DNA from: Oligoflexia bacterium | GTDB lineage: Bacteria > Bdellovibrionota_G > JANQFH01 | Assembly (NCBI GenBank): GCA_028277945.1 | Contig: JANQFH010000013.1 | Coordinates: forward strand, 1-64,000 | Reading direction: 5' to 3' | DNA length: 64,000 bases | Shown here: in pieces, positions 1 through 9,338 of the stretch | Numbering within the stretch: position 1 is the first letter of the stretch | Layout: each line of letters opens with the position of its first letter | Translations under genes and position numbers: made by a program | Notes under the pieces: model-generated | Told to the model about the DNA's origin: nothing | Database searches by the model: none | The model's input: only the letters and a program-made list of their open reading frames with translations

Positions 1-287
<287 letters not shown>

Positions 288-352
288 CCTAATGCGCTCT
301 AGCCGATGGCGGGGGCCTCCACAGAAGCGCTCTGAACGGTTGACGTGAAGCA

Positions 353-429
353 GGGTCTGTAGCTCAGTTGGTGAGAGCGCACCCCTGATAAGGGTGAGGT
401 CGCTGGTTCGACTCCAGCCAGACCCACCA
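353..429 (+). tRNA. tRNA-Ile (GAT)
   Basis: This is a complete cloverleaf in the 16S-23S spacer. The acceptor stem pairs GGGTCTG (353-359) with CAGACCC (419-425). The anticodon loop CTGATAA carries GAT, and the T-loop GGTTCGA is present. The discriminator is A426 and the 3' CCA is encoded at 427-429. A spacer tRNA-Ile followed by tRNA-Ala is the usual arrangement in proteobacterial rrn operons. Confidence 0.97.
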
Positions 430-452
430 GGGAGTGGGCGAGCGCGCCTGCG

Positions 453-528
453 GGGGCCATAGCTCAGATGGGAGAGCGCCTGCCTTGCACGCAGGAGGTC
501 GGGAGTTCGAGCCTCCCTGGCTCCACCA
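453..528 (+). tRNA. tRNA-Ala (TGC)
   Basis: This is the second spacer tRNA, 23 bases after tRNA-Ile. The acceptor stem pairs GGGGCCA (453-459) with TGGCTCC, with one G-T pair. The anticodon loop TTGCACG region carries TGC. The CCA at 526-528 is encoded and forms the first bases of a short tandem repeat that continues downstream. Confidence 0.97.
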
Positions 529-561
529 TCTGAGGGTTCGCGGCCATCTGAGGGTTCGTGG
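526..561 (+). repeat. 18-bp tandem duplication after tRNA-Ala
   Basis: Two adjacent 18-base units (526-543 and 544-561) start with CCATCTGAGGGTTCG and differ at one base near the end. The first unit begins with the encoded CCA of tRNA-Ala, so the duplication copied the tRNA 3' end into the spacer. Confidence 0.85.
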
Positions 562-568
562 GGTGTGC

Positions 569-601
569 AGCCCGCACGGTGTTTGCGGCATCGTGCGGGC
601 T
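569..601 (+). other. Strong hairpin in the 16S-23S spacer
   Basis: Perfect 10-base arms AGCCCGCACG (569-578) and CGTGCGGGCT (592-601) flank a 13-base loop. It could be a transcript-processing or structural element. It looks like a weak terminator, but only TTTG follows, and antitermination of rrn transcription would be expected to override it. Confidence 0.6.
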
Positions 602-621
602 TTGCATCTGCGGAGTTTTGA

Positions 622-633
622 AGTTCTTTAACA
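622..633 (+). promoter_or_regulatory. boxA-like antitermination element
   Basis: The stretch AGTTCTTTAACA matches the boxA consensus TGYTCTTTAAMA closely. It sits about 100 bases upstream of 23S, where boxA is normally found in the spacer. BoxA recruits NusB/NusE to make rRNA transcription resistant to termination. The assignment rests on sequence match and position only. Confidence 0.7.
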
Positions 634-1761
634 ATCGGAAGAGATCGTAAGAGCGTCTGCGGCGAGCGCGAGCTTGCGTGGACGCGTGAGGTCTGAGGCC
701 ATGTGCCCTAGCGTGTTTGGGGTTATATGGTCAAGTGACGAAGCGCGGACGGTGGATGCCTAGGCGGTCGGAGGCGATGAAGGACGTGGTAGCCTGCGAA
801 AAGCCTCGGGGAGCTGGCAAACAAGCCTTGATCCGGGGATATCCGAATGGGGAAACCCACCTACCGAGTGTAGGGATCTGGCCCTGAATACATAGGGGTT
901 AGAGGCGAACCTGGGGAACTGAACCATCTCAGTACCCAGAGGAGAAGAAATCAACCGAGATTCCCTGAGTAGCGGCGAGCGAACGGGGAGCAGCCCAGAA
1001 GTCACGCAGGGGCTAGTCGAAGCGTTTGGAACGACGCGCCACAGCAGGTGAGAGCCCTGTAGACGAAAGCCCGGGTGTGATGAAGACGAGTAGGGCGGGA
1101 CACGTGCGATCCTGTCTGAACAAGGGGGGCCCATCCTCCAAGGCTAAATACTCCCGACCGACCGATAGTGAACCAGTACCGTGAGGGAAAGGCGAAAAGA
1201 ACCCCGTTGAGGGGAGTGAAAGAGAACCTGAAACCGTTCGCGTACAAGCAGTCGGAGCCTGTCTTGAGGCGGGTGACGGCGTACCTTTTGTATAATGGGT
1301 CAGCGACTTACCTCTCAGTGGCAAGCTTAACCGGATAGGGGAGGCGTAGCGAAAGCGAGTCTGAACAGGGCGCCAGTCGCTGGGAGTAGACCCGAAACCG
1401 GGCGATCTACCCATGGCCAGGGTGAAGGTGGGGTAACACCCACTGGAGGCCCGCACCGGGAGCTGTTGAAAAAGCTTCGGATGAGCGGTGGGTAGGAGTG
1501 AAAGGCTAATCAAGCCCGGAGATAGCTGGTTCTCCCCGAAAGCTATTTAGGTAGCGCCTCGTGACTCACTCTTGGGGGTAGAGCACTGTGTCGGCTCGGG
1601 GGCCATCCCGGCTTACCAACCCGATGCAAACTCCGAATACCGAGAAGTGCGATCACGGGAGACAGACAGCGGGTGCTAAGGTCCGTTGTCGAGAGGGCAA
1701 CAACCCAGACCGCCAGCTAAGGTCCCCAAATCATGGCTTAGTGGGAAACGATGTGGGAAGG

Positions 1762-1801
<40 letters not shown>

Positions 1802-1883
1802 GAAAGAAAGCGTAATAGCTCACTGGTCGAGTCGGCCTGCGCGGAAGATGTAGCGGGGCTCAAGCCATGTACCGAAGCTGCGG

Positions 1884-2361
1884 GTGTGAGAGGACAGAGT
1901 ACAGGCGACAGATGACAGAGCGTCACGGCCCTCATGTGCGGACCGATCCAAGGATTTGAGGATCTGGAGGTCTTCAAGCGTGCCGATCGAGTCTCGCTCG
2001 AGATTCACCGGGCCAGCTTAAGTTTTCCACGCCATGAGCAATACGGCGGCTTAGGCGATCAAATGCGCCGAGCCAGCAAAGGGATCTGCGCCAACCTTGC
2101 CGAAGGGTATGGCAAACAGCGCATCTCCGCAGCCGAGTTCAAACGCTATCTTCAGATGGCGCTTGGCTCAGCGGATGAAATGCGCGTCTGGTTGCGTTAC
2201 TGTCTCGCTCTTGGCTACATTGACGAAGCGATGTGGCGCTCGTGGCGAGACGAGTATCAAGCCATTGCGCGAATGCTGACTGGTTTGCATCACAGTTGGC
2301 GTTAGGCGAGCCGTTGTGCAGACATTCTGTTTTCAGTCTTCTGTTCTCTGTCCTCTGACAC
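1884..2361 (+). other. 23S rRNA intervening sequence (IVS) in helix 45
   Basis: The arms GTGTGAGAGGACAGAGTACAG (two stretches within 1884-1904) and the matching 3' arm at 2341-2361 pair over about 21 bases with only two mismatches, closing an insert inside helix 45. The flanks are normal 23S: 'accgaagctgcg' before and 'ggtaggggagcgtt' after. Helix 45 is a known IVS site, and RNase III cleavage of the stem is the documented excision route in other bacteria. The insert carries an ORF at 1934-2305 that fills most of its loop. Confidence 0.92.
1934..2305 (+). CDS. Four-helix-bundle protein encoded in the 23S intervening sequence (IVP / S23 family)
   Basis: This 123-residue protein has the signature of the 23S rRNA IVS-encoded four-helix-bundle family. 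It has an N-terminal FEDLEVFKRADRVSLEIH-type helix (residues 8-25), a central DQMRRASKGICANLAEGYGK segment (about 43-62) that matches the family core, and a C-terminal helical region. It lies wholly inside the IVS of helix 45, the classical location for this family in Leptospira, Coxiella and others. The biochemical role is unsettled in the literature; homologues form ring-shaped pentamers. ATG start at 1934; no convincing Shine-Dalgarno sequence precedes it. If the IVS is excised quickly, expression may be low or need translation from unprocessed precursor. The reading frame is intact, which argues for selection. Confidence 0.9.
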   Translation: MCGPIQGFEDLEVFKRADRVSLEIHRASLSFPRHEQYGGLGDQMRRASKGICANLAEGYGKQRISAAEFKRYLQMALGSADEMRVWLRYCLALGYIDEAMWRSWRDEYQAIARMLTGLHHSWR

Positions 2362-2990
2362 GGTAGGGGAGCGTTCCGTAGGCCGTTGAAGGTTGGTTGT
2401 GAGGCCAGCTGGAGGTATCGGAAGTGCGAATGCTGACATGAGTAACGATCAAGGGGGTGAGAGTCCCCCTCGCCGAAAGCCCAAGGTTTCCTGCGCAACG
2501 TTCATCGGCGCAGGGTGAGTCGGCCCCTAAGGCGAGGCCGCGAGGCGTAGTCGATGGGAAGCCGGTTAAGATTCCGGCACCACGCAGCACTGCGAAGGGG
2601 GGACGGAGAAGGCTAGGTCAGCCGGCGGACGGTGTCCGGTTCAAGCGTGTAGGGAGGCTCCTGAGGCAAATCCCGGGGGTTAATCCTGAGGCGTGATGAG
2701 GAGTCTCCACGGAGGCGAAGTGATTGATGCCCGGCTTCCAAGAAAAGCCTCTAAGCGTCAGGTGCTGGGTGACCGTACCCCAAACCGACACAGGTGGGCG
2801 GGGTGAGAATCCCCAGGCGCGTGAGAGAACTCGGGTGAAGGAACTAGGCAAAATGGTACCGTAACTTCGGGAGAAGGTACGCCCCTAAGTAGGTGAAGCG
2901 GTGCGCCCGTGGAGCCGAGGGGGGTTGCAGTGACCAGGCCGCTGCGACTGTTTAGTAAAAACACAGCACTCTGCCAACGCGTAAGCGGAC

Positions 2991-3025
<35 letters not shown>

Positions 3026-3058
3026 TAAGTGATGGGGTTATCTTCGGAGAAGCGCTTG

Positions 3059-3133
<75 letters not shown>

Positions 3134-3406
3134 GCCTGCATGAAAGGTGTAACGATTGCCACACTGTCTCGGCCAGAGACTCAGCGAAATTGTGGTTCCG
3201 GTGAAGACGCCGGATACCCGCTACGGGACGGAAAGACCCCGTGCACCTTTACTACAACTTAGCATTGAATTTTGGTGCTGCATGCGTAGCATAGGTGGGA
3301 GACTATGAAACTTCGATTTCGGTCGGAGTGGAGTCATCAGTGAAATACCACCCTTGTAGTATTAGACTTCTAACTGAAGCCCGTTATCCGGGTTCAGGAC
3401 AATGTT

Positions 3407-3456
<50 letters not shown>

Positions 3457-3596
3457 TACAAAGGTTACCTCAGCCTGATTGGAAACCAGGCTTAGAGTGC
3501 AAAGGCATAAGGTAGCTTGACTGCGAGACCGACAGGTCGAGCAGGAGCGAAAGCTGGTCTTAGTGACCCGGTGGCTCCGCGTGGAAGGGCCATCGA

Positions 3597-3628
<32 letters not shown>

Positions 3629-3670
3629 ACTTATCTCCCCCAAGAGTCCACATCGACGGGGAGGTTTGGT

Positions 3671-3721
<51 letters not shown>

Positions 3722-3820
3722 TGGCTGTTCGCCAATTAAAGCGGTACGCGAGCTGGGTTTAGAACGTCGTGAGACAGTTCGGTCCCTATCTGCTGTGGGC
3801 GTGAGGATATTTGCGAGGAG

Positions 3821-3851
<31 letters not shown>

Positions 3852-3910
3852 AGACCGCTAGTGTTCCAGTTGTCTCGCCAGAGGCATAGCTGGGTAGCCA
3901 TGTCTGGAAT

Positions 3911-3943
<33 letters not shown>

Positions 3944-4182
3944 AGCCTCAAGATTAGATATCCCTCTCTCTTCGGAGAGCTGTAGACCCCTTGTAGACTA
4001 CGAGGTTGATAGGCCGGGTGTGTAAGCTCAGTAATGAGTTCAGCTAACCGGTACTAATCGGTCGTGAGGCTTAGTTTTGGTGAATGACTTTCGCATTTGG
4101 ACGGTTTTGTGGTTGGCAAAGACCAACAAAAAAATAAACTCGGGTAGTCCCATAAGACCTTTGCGGGCTCTCGAATAAAATT

Positions 4183-4296
4183 GAGGTATCTATAGCGGCG
4201 GGGCCACACCTGATCCCATTCCGAACTCAGCAGTTAAGCCCGCCAGCGCCCATGGTACTGCCGGACATCTTCGGTGGGAGAGTCGGACGATGCCTC
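4183..4296 (+). rRNA. rrf: 5S ribosomal RNA
   Basis: The closing stem pairs GAGGTATC (4183-4190) with GATGCCTC (4289-4296). Between them lie the conserved 5S blocks 'cccattccgaactcag' and 'agttaagcccgccagcg'. It completes the 16S-tRNA-tRNA-23S-5S order. The mature ends may be a base or two inside the stem given here. Confidence 0.95.
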
Positions 4297-4307
4297 ATTA
4301 AATAAAG

Positions 4308-4341
4308 AGCCCCCACTTCTACAAGGGAGTGGGGGCTTTTT
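4308..4341 (+). terminator. Rho-independent terminator of the rrn operon
   Basis: Arms AGCCCCCACT (4308-4317) and AGTGGGGGCT (4329-4338) form a GC-rich stem followed directly by a run of T. It lies 11 bases after 5S and is a textbook intrinsic terminator for the rRNA transcript. Confidence 0.95.
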
Positions 4342-4390
4342 GATCCTTACGTTGCCGCCAGGAATAATTCAAGTTAAGCTCCCTTCTCTT

Positions 4391-5797
4391 ATGACTGAGA
4401 AAAAACTGCTGTATCAGGTGCGTGTTATCGCTGTCTGCGAGGGAGCCTACCGAGGTGTATATCAGGTGCCACTACATCTGGCATTGGTACTTGCTTTGAT
4501 GAAGCAAGGGATAAGCTGGAATTTAGCCTTTGCTACAGTAGTGGTTTGGATCAACGCTATACCACAATTTTTTAATTTTGGTCTTGAATTAGCAGGCGGC
4601 ATGATTGCCCAGCGCTTAAGTACGCTGGGCTCATTTTTATCGCTTGCTATTGGTTTTGCGCTGCGAACTTTTGCTGTTGTTGTTCTTGCTGCGGCTTACT
4701 TGGCACCAACAAAGATGGCCATATTAGCGCTTGGAGCGGTCGGTTTGCTCATCAGTGAGGCGGGAAGAGCTTTTCTCTCCGGATCTTTTGAGGACGCCTA
4801 TAGACAGACTGCAAAGCATCTAGTTCAGAACGATGAAGATCAACAGAGGGCATTGACCGCCCTTATTGCTCACTATGATGTCAGCAGTATGAATTCGTTG
4901 CACATATCAAAAGGAACCATCGGTTTGATCGCTACTGCATTGCTCCTCATGCAACTAAAATGGATGCATCCATTGGCATTTCCCATATCTGTTACAGCCT
5001 TCGCAATTGGAATTTTGTTGCAATTTCTTGCGGTCTTTTTCTCTCTGCACTGGTACCGGTGGGCAAAGGACGTACTGAAATTCTCACGCAAGCAAGAAGA
5101 ACTTGGCAGTTTACGTGGCCAACTGCTGGTTTTTCTAAAGAGCCCGGATCTTTTTTGGAGTCTCTCCGTCGGTGGAAGTATATACTTGTTCTTTTCTGTT
5201 GTTGCCCTTGGTGGGTTAAGCTTATCACGAGTTGATGCTGCGAACATCAGCCTCTTAGATCCAACGACGGTTTCCTGGCTGTTCATCTTTAACATCCTGG
5301 CTATAAGCTTTGTTGTTCACTGGGCACAGTGGCTTGGTAATCAACTGCTCGGTCGAAATCGACAGACACGCTCGACACGTATGAACTTTCTCAACTTGCT
5401 TTGGGGGCCGGTATCTGTATCTATTTCAAGCCTGTTGATTACGCTGATGTACGTTCATGGCGATTGGACAATTTTGGCTACTCCAGTGTGTTTGCTCATG
5501 TCTCTGTTGATAGGACCTCTAAGGACATGGCAATTTTGGATGCGGGTTCCTCTTGCTAATCAAGCTGAATCTCATCCTAGAAATCAACCCTATTTTGGCC
5601 AAAGCCACGTCTTTTACTATTCTCTATTAGCGGCCGGTTACCAACTAGGAATACTGTTTGCGATTCTGCTGTCAGGTACTTACTTTACACAAGGTGACGA
5701 TCTGAACGTCTGGAACGTCTTTCTTTTTACCGTCATAACTCTCGCCATCTGGAAGGCGTTGCAGAGTTTGCGGCGAAGCGCCATAGACCGAAAATGA
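4391..5797 (+). CDS. Multi-pass inner-membrane protein, MFS-transporter-like
   Basis: The 468-residue product is strongly hydrophobic, with about ten to twelve predicted membrane segments spread over its whole length, short basic loops and no signal peptide or soluble domain. The first loops contain a stretch around residues 100-140 (LLISEAGRAFLSGSFEDAYR) that resembles the early cytoplasmic loop of major facilitator transporters, where a 'SG..EA..' pattern is common. A transporter of unknown substrate is the best reading; the family match is weak and inferred from topology. The start is ATG 4391, because longer in-frame starts would begin inside 5S or the terminator. The Shine-Dalgarno sequence is poor. 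The gene stands alone between the rrn terminator and a promoter-bearing gap. Confidence 0.7.
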   Translation: MTEKKLLYQVRVIAVCEGAYRGVYQVPLHLALVLALMKQGISWNLAFATVVVWINAIPQFFNFGLELAGGMIAQRLSTLGSFLSLAIGFALRTFAVVVLAAAYLAPTKMAILALGAVGLLISEAGRAFLSGSFEDAYRQTAKHLVQNDEDQQRALTALIAHYDVSSMNSLHISKGTIGLIATALLLMQLKWMHPLAFPISVTAFAIGILLQFLAVFFSLHWYRWAKDVLKFSRKQEELGSLRGQLLVFLKSPDLFWSLSVGGSIYLFFSVVALGGLSLSRVDAANISLLDPTTVSWLFIFNILAISFVVHWAQWLGNQLLGRNRQTRSTRMNFLNLLWGPVSVSISSLLITLMYVHGDWTILATPVCLLMSLLIGPLRTWQFWMRVPLANQAESHPRNQPYFGQSHVFYYSLLAAGYQLGILFAILLSGTYFTQGDDLNVWNVFLFTVITLAIWKALQSLRRSAIDRK

Positions 5798-6001
5798 AAA
5801 TCAGCTACTATGATAACTCCTGTTCTTATTAAGACTCGAGACGCGCCAATATCTCAGAGGCTTCCTGTTGTAACCATGGGCTTCCGTCGTGTTTAGCCAT
5901 CTCTTGCACATGTATCTGCAATTATCGAAAAGAAAAGACATTGTTAACTAATTGTTATTATTTATATTTGCAAGGATTGGGAAAATTCACAGATTGTGCG
6001 G
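5798..6001. other. Intergenic stretch with a possible gene remnant
   Basis: This gap holds no full gene. On the minus strand, 5829-5921 encodes 30 residues without a start, ending ...KHDGSPWLQQEASEILARLES before TAA. The amino-acid composition looks protein-like, as if it were the C-terminal tail of a decayed gene, but it is too short to assign. The right part of the gap is AT-rich and leads into the promoter at 6002-6029. Confidence 0.3.
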
Positions 6002-6029
6002 TTGCGTAAAAAAATGACTATGATATAAC
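6002..6029 (+). promoter_or_regulatory. Sigma-70-type promoter of the HExxH protein gene
   Basis: TTGCGT (6002-6007) and TATAAC (6024-6029) are separated by 16 bases, and transcription would start near 6036. The same hexamer pair with the same spacing occurs upstream of nuoA, which strengthens both calls. A short hairpin, ATCCTT (6039-6044) with AAGGAT (6051-6056), would cover the ribosome binding site of the following gene. Confidence 0.55.
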
Positions 6030-6064
6030 GCGTCAATCATCCTTCTTCAAAAGGATCTAGCGTT

Positions 6065-8227
6065 ATGACCCAACAACAGAGGCTCACCATCTCACCTCTC
6101 CTCATTAGCTTATTTATGCTTCTCAAGGTTCTCCTCCAGACAGACCCAGTCTTGGCACAGGTTCGCTATAGTGAAGCCGAGGCCGTACTGAAGCTGACGC
6201 AGATCATTAATTATCAAGCCGAAGATGCGAAGAAAGAGGGCACGACGGATGAAAGCATTTGGCCTGGCTTTGATCTGAGTCAACATCCCATTATCGTTAC
6301 ATTACCCAATGGTAAACTCATTGCTTTTAACCTTTGGACGGTTGATAGACGCTGGCGTGAGTACAAGATCAACGGAGGACGTCTTGAGGTACAAGGCATA
6401 CCGGTCTACTTCTATGAGAAACCTGAGGGTCAAAGCGAGCGGCGATTTTTCAAACGAGCGGTTGCGGAGGTTTTCCCCCCCATGGACCCCCGAGGCAATA
6501 GCGAACGAATGCGTGAATTTAGCGATGCCGCGCTTTTCATTTTCTACCATGAACAGGTTCATAAGCACCAATTCCGTAACTTTGAAATAGCACCTGGGCG
6601 TCGCCGAAGACGAGCTATAGCTGCTGGCATTGAGGCGTCATGGGAGCCGTCAAATTACAGAGATTATCAAAACCCCGAAGTATTGCGTTTGAACCGATTC
6701 GAAGCACATCTCGCTTTGGAATATTTGAGGTTCGGTGAAGAAGAGGTGTTATGGGATCTACTCGCAGTAGATCAAGAACGCAACAAGCTTATGAGCTCTG
6801 GAACGTTGAAGAGAGAAGACGATAAACAGGTTATGGAGGGTGCAGCACATTTTACCACACTCTCTTTTTTCCAAGAATATCCGTTGTTGACAGATTTTAA
6901 TCCCGCACTCTTTTGGCAGGACGAGGCTTATGACGAATTGGATCTGTTTGACTTTGCTAAAGCAATTCAAAAGGCGGGTGAGGCACACCATCACCTGTTT
7001 GGCTCTGCGTTAGCATTTGGCCTACACTGGTTGGAAGTAGAGGGCTGGAAAGAGGCCTGCCGTAGTGAGGCAAATGCCTCGCTGCGTTCTATAATTTACA
7101 AACAAAAGCAGTGGCAAGACGATTTTCGGGGTTCTGGATTAAATGAAAGAGCATACCGCTTAGCACAGGTTGAGTTGGAGTACGATGAAGATGGTAACTT
7201 GCTAGAGCAAGCCAAGACCGCCATTGCGCCCTATAAAGAAACCGTCACGCAAATTGAAGAGGCGTATGCGCAACAGGAGGGGATAGAGATCAAACTGATC
7301 ATCGAGGATCCCAGTTACCCTCGTGGTTTAAGGTATAATCCGGGTAGCGTTACGGTTGACTTGAAGAGAGAAGGAGGCGTTGAGGAAGTCAAACTTCCAT
7401 TCATGTTTTCAGTGGCAGGCAGAGGCAGATACCACGCCATGATAGAAACAGGTAGACTCGGTTCAAATACGGGACTATCGGTGGAATTTAACAACACTCC
7501 GCAGCTTTTTATGGGTGGTGGCAAATTGGGTTCCCCACGTTACTACACATTCAAGATACCGCGAGATACCAACTTTAAATTTTCAGACGGAGACATTGTA
7601 GAATCTGGCTCCGTAGAAAAACTAGTGGAAAGAGTGAATAAGATAAATGAGGAAGATGAGAGAACGGGGACAATCTCTTTGGGAGGAGAGGGCTCGATAA
7701 TTCAACTGAACGCTCCTCGTGTAAGATTAAGCACTCATGAGGAGGAGCGAGATGACCTCGCCATAGAAGTCTTACTACCCGAATATGCCGTGCTGGAAAC
7801 CCGCAATTTGAGTGGAGAAGAGGTTGAATCATGGCTCAAAAGTCGTTTTCCTGAGCCTGAGGGAACACCTGAGAAAAACAGTATCATAAAGCTTTTAATG
7901 AAAGAGTTTAAAAAAGTAAAATTACCGCGTCCTATTGCTGAAAATAGTCAGTTTTTACTCTTGGCTCGGGGCCGCGAGCTAAACATTGCGCTCACGCACC
8001 CACCTTCTGATAAACTGCCTCCAGAGGTAGAGCTTAGCGTCTTTGAAGAATCAAGAGAGTATGCTGACTTAGCGGACCATGTTGAAAAACTCGTTGAGTT
8101 TGCTCGTGCTCTTGTTGTTAACGGCAGTATCTATACCGCCGATTTCAGCAAGGTTATCCATGGTTCGCGTGGCATCTCCCCAGGTGAGCGCACCCATCTC
8201 TGGAGTGTTCATCTACAATTACCCTGA
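6065..8227 (+). CDS. Secreted protein with an HExxH zinc-protease motif, family unknown
   Basis: This 720-residue protein starts with an N-terminal signal peptide (hydrophobic about residues 10-31, cleavage near VLAQ-VRY). An HEQVH motif at residues 162-166 follows a hydrophobic helix (FSDAALFIFY), the normal setting of a gluzincin active site. About 90 residues later, VMEGAAHF (E258) supplies a plausible third zinc ligand, as in EG-A-H/Y glutamate helices. The C-terminal half (about 400-700) looks beta-rich and may bind substrate or the envelope. A periplasmic or exported metallopeptidase is inferred; no named family is recognised. The ribosome binding site AAGGAT lies in a small hairpin. 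The gene stands next to a small secreted protein on the same strand, with an 80-base gap. Confidence 0.72.
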   Translation: MTQQQRLTISPLLISLFMLLKVLLQTDPVLAQVRYSEAEAVLKLTQIINYQAEDAKKEGTTDESIWPGFDLSQHPIIVTLPNGKLIAFNLWTVDRRWREYKINGGRLEVQGIPVYFYEKPEGQSERRFFKRAVAEVFPPMDPRGNSERMREFSDAALFIFYHEQVHKHQFRNFEIAPGRRRRRAIAAGIEASWEPSNYRDYQNPEVLRLNRFEAHLALEYLRFGEEEVLWDLLAVDQERNKLMSSGTLKREDDKQVMEGAAHFTTLSFFQEYPLLTDFNPALFWQDEAYDELDLFDFAKAIQKAGEAHHHLFGSALAFGLHWLEVEGWKEACRSEANASLRSIIYKQKQWQDDFRGSGLNERAYRLAQVELEYDEDGNLLEQAKTAIAPYKETVTQIEEAYAQQEGIEIKLIIEDPSYPRGLRYNPGSVTVDLKREGGVEEVKLPFMFSVAGRGRYHAMIETGRLGSNTGLSVEFNNTPQLFMGGGKLGSPRYYTFKIPRDTNFKFSDGDIVESGSVEKLVERVNKINEEDERTGTISLGGEGSIIQLNAPRVRLSTHEEERDDLAIEVLLPEYAVLETRNLSGEEVESWLKSRFPEPEGTPEKNSIIKLLMKEFKKVKLPRPIAENSQFLLLARGRELNIALTHPPSDKLPPEVELSVFEESREYADLADHVEKLVEFARALVVNGSIYTADFSKVIHGSRGISPGERTHLWSVHLQLP

Positions 8228-8307
8228 GAAGCATCAGCCAACCCTTTCTCCTTGCGAAAAATTCCCTTTGATTTAAAATAGCTAGCAGAACATTCAAGGA
8301 GGGGAAG

Positions 8308-8637
8308 ATGGCTGTTAGGCGGGCAGGCAGTTGGAGTTGTGTGTTTTTGGTAATGATGGCGGTAGTAGCATCGACAGGCAGTGCGCAGAGCGACGAGACG
8401 ACATTTTCACCGGTTCATTTGCAGCAAATTGCCGATACCGACTTTTATACCCTGGTGTATAAAGAAGGCAATGAGTGCAAACGTCTCATGATCACGCCAT
8501 CGTTTCAGGTGATCGACATAGATCAAACCATGCCGGTCATTGTGACGGATGATGGTGCCATTCAACTAATTGGCGAGCCAAGAGTGCATTTTACAACCGC
8601 CACGGCTGAAGAGCTAAGAGCACAAAAGTGCCGCTAA
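8308..8637 (+). CDS. Small secreted protein, function unknown
   Basis: The 109-residue product has a signal peptide (residues 1-26, cleavage after GSAQ or nearby), leaving about 80 mature residues. The mature part has two cysteines, one in NECKRL and one in the C-terminal QKCR, that could form a disulfide. A very good ribosome binding site (AAGGAGGGG) precedes the ATG by about 4 bases. No family is recognised. It ends 13 bases from the convergent membrane-protein gene, with no clear terminator between them. Confidence 0.65.
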   Translation: MAVRRAGSWSCVFLVMMAVVASTGSAQSDETTFSPVHLQQIADTDFYTLVYKEGNECKRLMITPSFQVIDIDQTMPVIVTDDGAIQLIGEPRVHFTTATAEELRAQKCR

Positions 8638-8650
8638 AGACCAGGTGGAA

Positions 8651-9190
8651 TCAGCGCTGACAGCATTTGGCCAGCACCAGGCCGCCTAAAAACCAGGCTA
8701 TTAGCAGGTCTGCAATGGTTACAGCCGTATAGCCAACACTGAATTTCCACCAATTCCAGTAAGGTATGTGGCAGAGAAGACTTGCAACCAGGACAATGCC
8801 AACCACAAAGCCAACTCGCTGCCAGTAATTTAGACCACTAGTTTTTAACAACAGCAAACCTATAAGCAGGGCCGCAATAATATTGTTGGCTAGTGTACTT
8901 ACCATCTCAACAGCTATGTTCCTGTTGATACCCTCTGGCACAATGGAGATAAAGGCAAACGGACCTTCCTCTAGGCGTTCCTTTGTGGTTTCTGTAGGAG
9001 AGGGGAAGAGGTAGATGCCAGGTTTCTTAAAAAAGCTCTTAAGTCCATTGGCGGCAGTCTCTACCGCTTGTGGATCGTCCAATGTTTCAAAGGTGGCGTT
9101 GTGCCAGGGTAGCACCATCCACGAGACCGCCCCCCAAGCAAAGAGCACCAAGCCAGCCAGCAAAGATCCAAGCAGTAATTTTTTAGCCAT
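8651..9190 (-). CDS. Small membrane protein with four predicted TM segments, function unknown
   Basis: This is a 179-residue protein. The first TM (residues about 3-25) ends in a WMVLPWHNATF motif, followed by a soluble loop of about 70 residues and three further hydrophobic segments (about 88-110, 119-140 and 150-172). The LPWH-F pattern after the first TM is seen in small conserved hypothetical membrane proteins. The start at 9190 is preferred over 9205 because GGGGAGG lies at the correct distance upstream of it. No function can be proposed. Confidence 0.65.
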   Translation of the reverse strand: MAKKLLLGSLLAGLVLFAWGAVSWMVLPWHNATFETLDDPQAVETAANGLKSFFKKPGIYLFPSPTETTKERLEEGPFAFISIVPEGINRNIAVEMVSTLANNIIAALLIGLLLLKTSGLNYWQRVGFVVGIVLVASLLCHIPYWNWWKFSVGYTAVTIADLLIAWFLGGLVLAKCCQR

Positions 9191-9338
9191 CTCTAACCTC
9201 CCCACTAAGATGAGCCCAAATAACAGGGCTGGATACTATACTGTTACTTTAAAAAACAGAGGCCTGGTGTCAACTACTTACCAATTTGCTTTATTTCCAG
9301 CGCAGCTTAGCCCATACTGGTTTCGAAGGTAATCTAAA

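Noticed and set aside
4274-4390. In-frame longer start of the membrane protein, inside 5S and the terminator
   Set aside because: It would make the protein begin in the rRNA gene; ATG 4391 fits the first hydrophobic segment.
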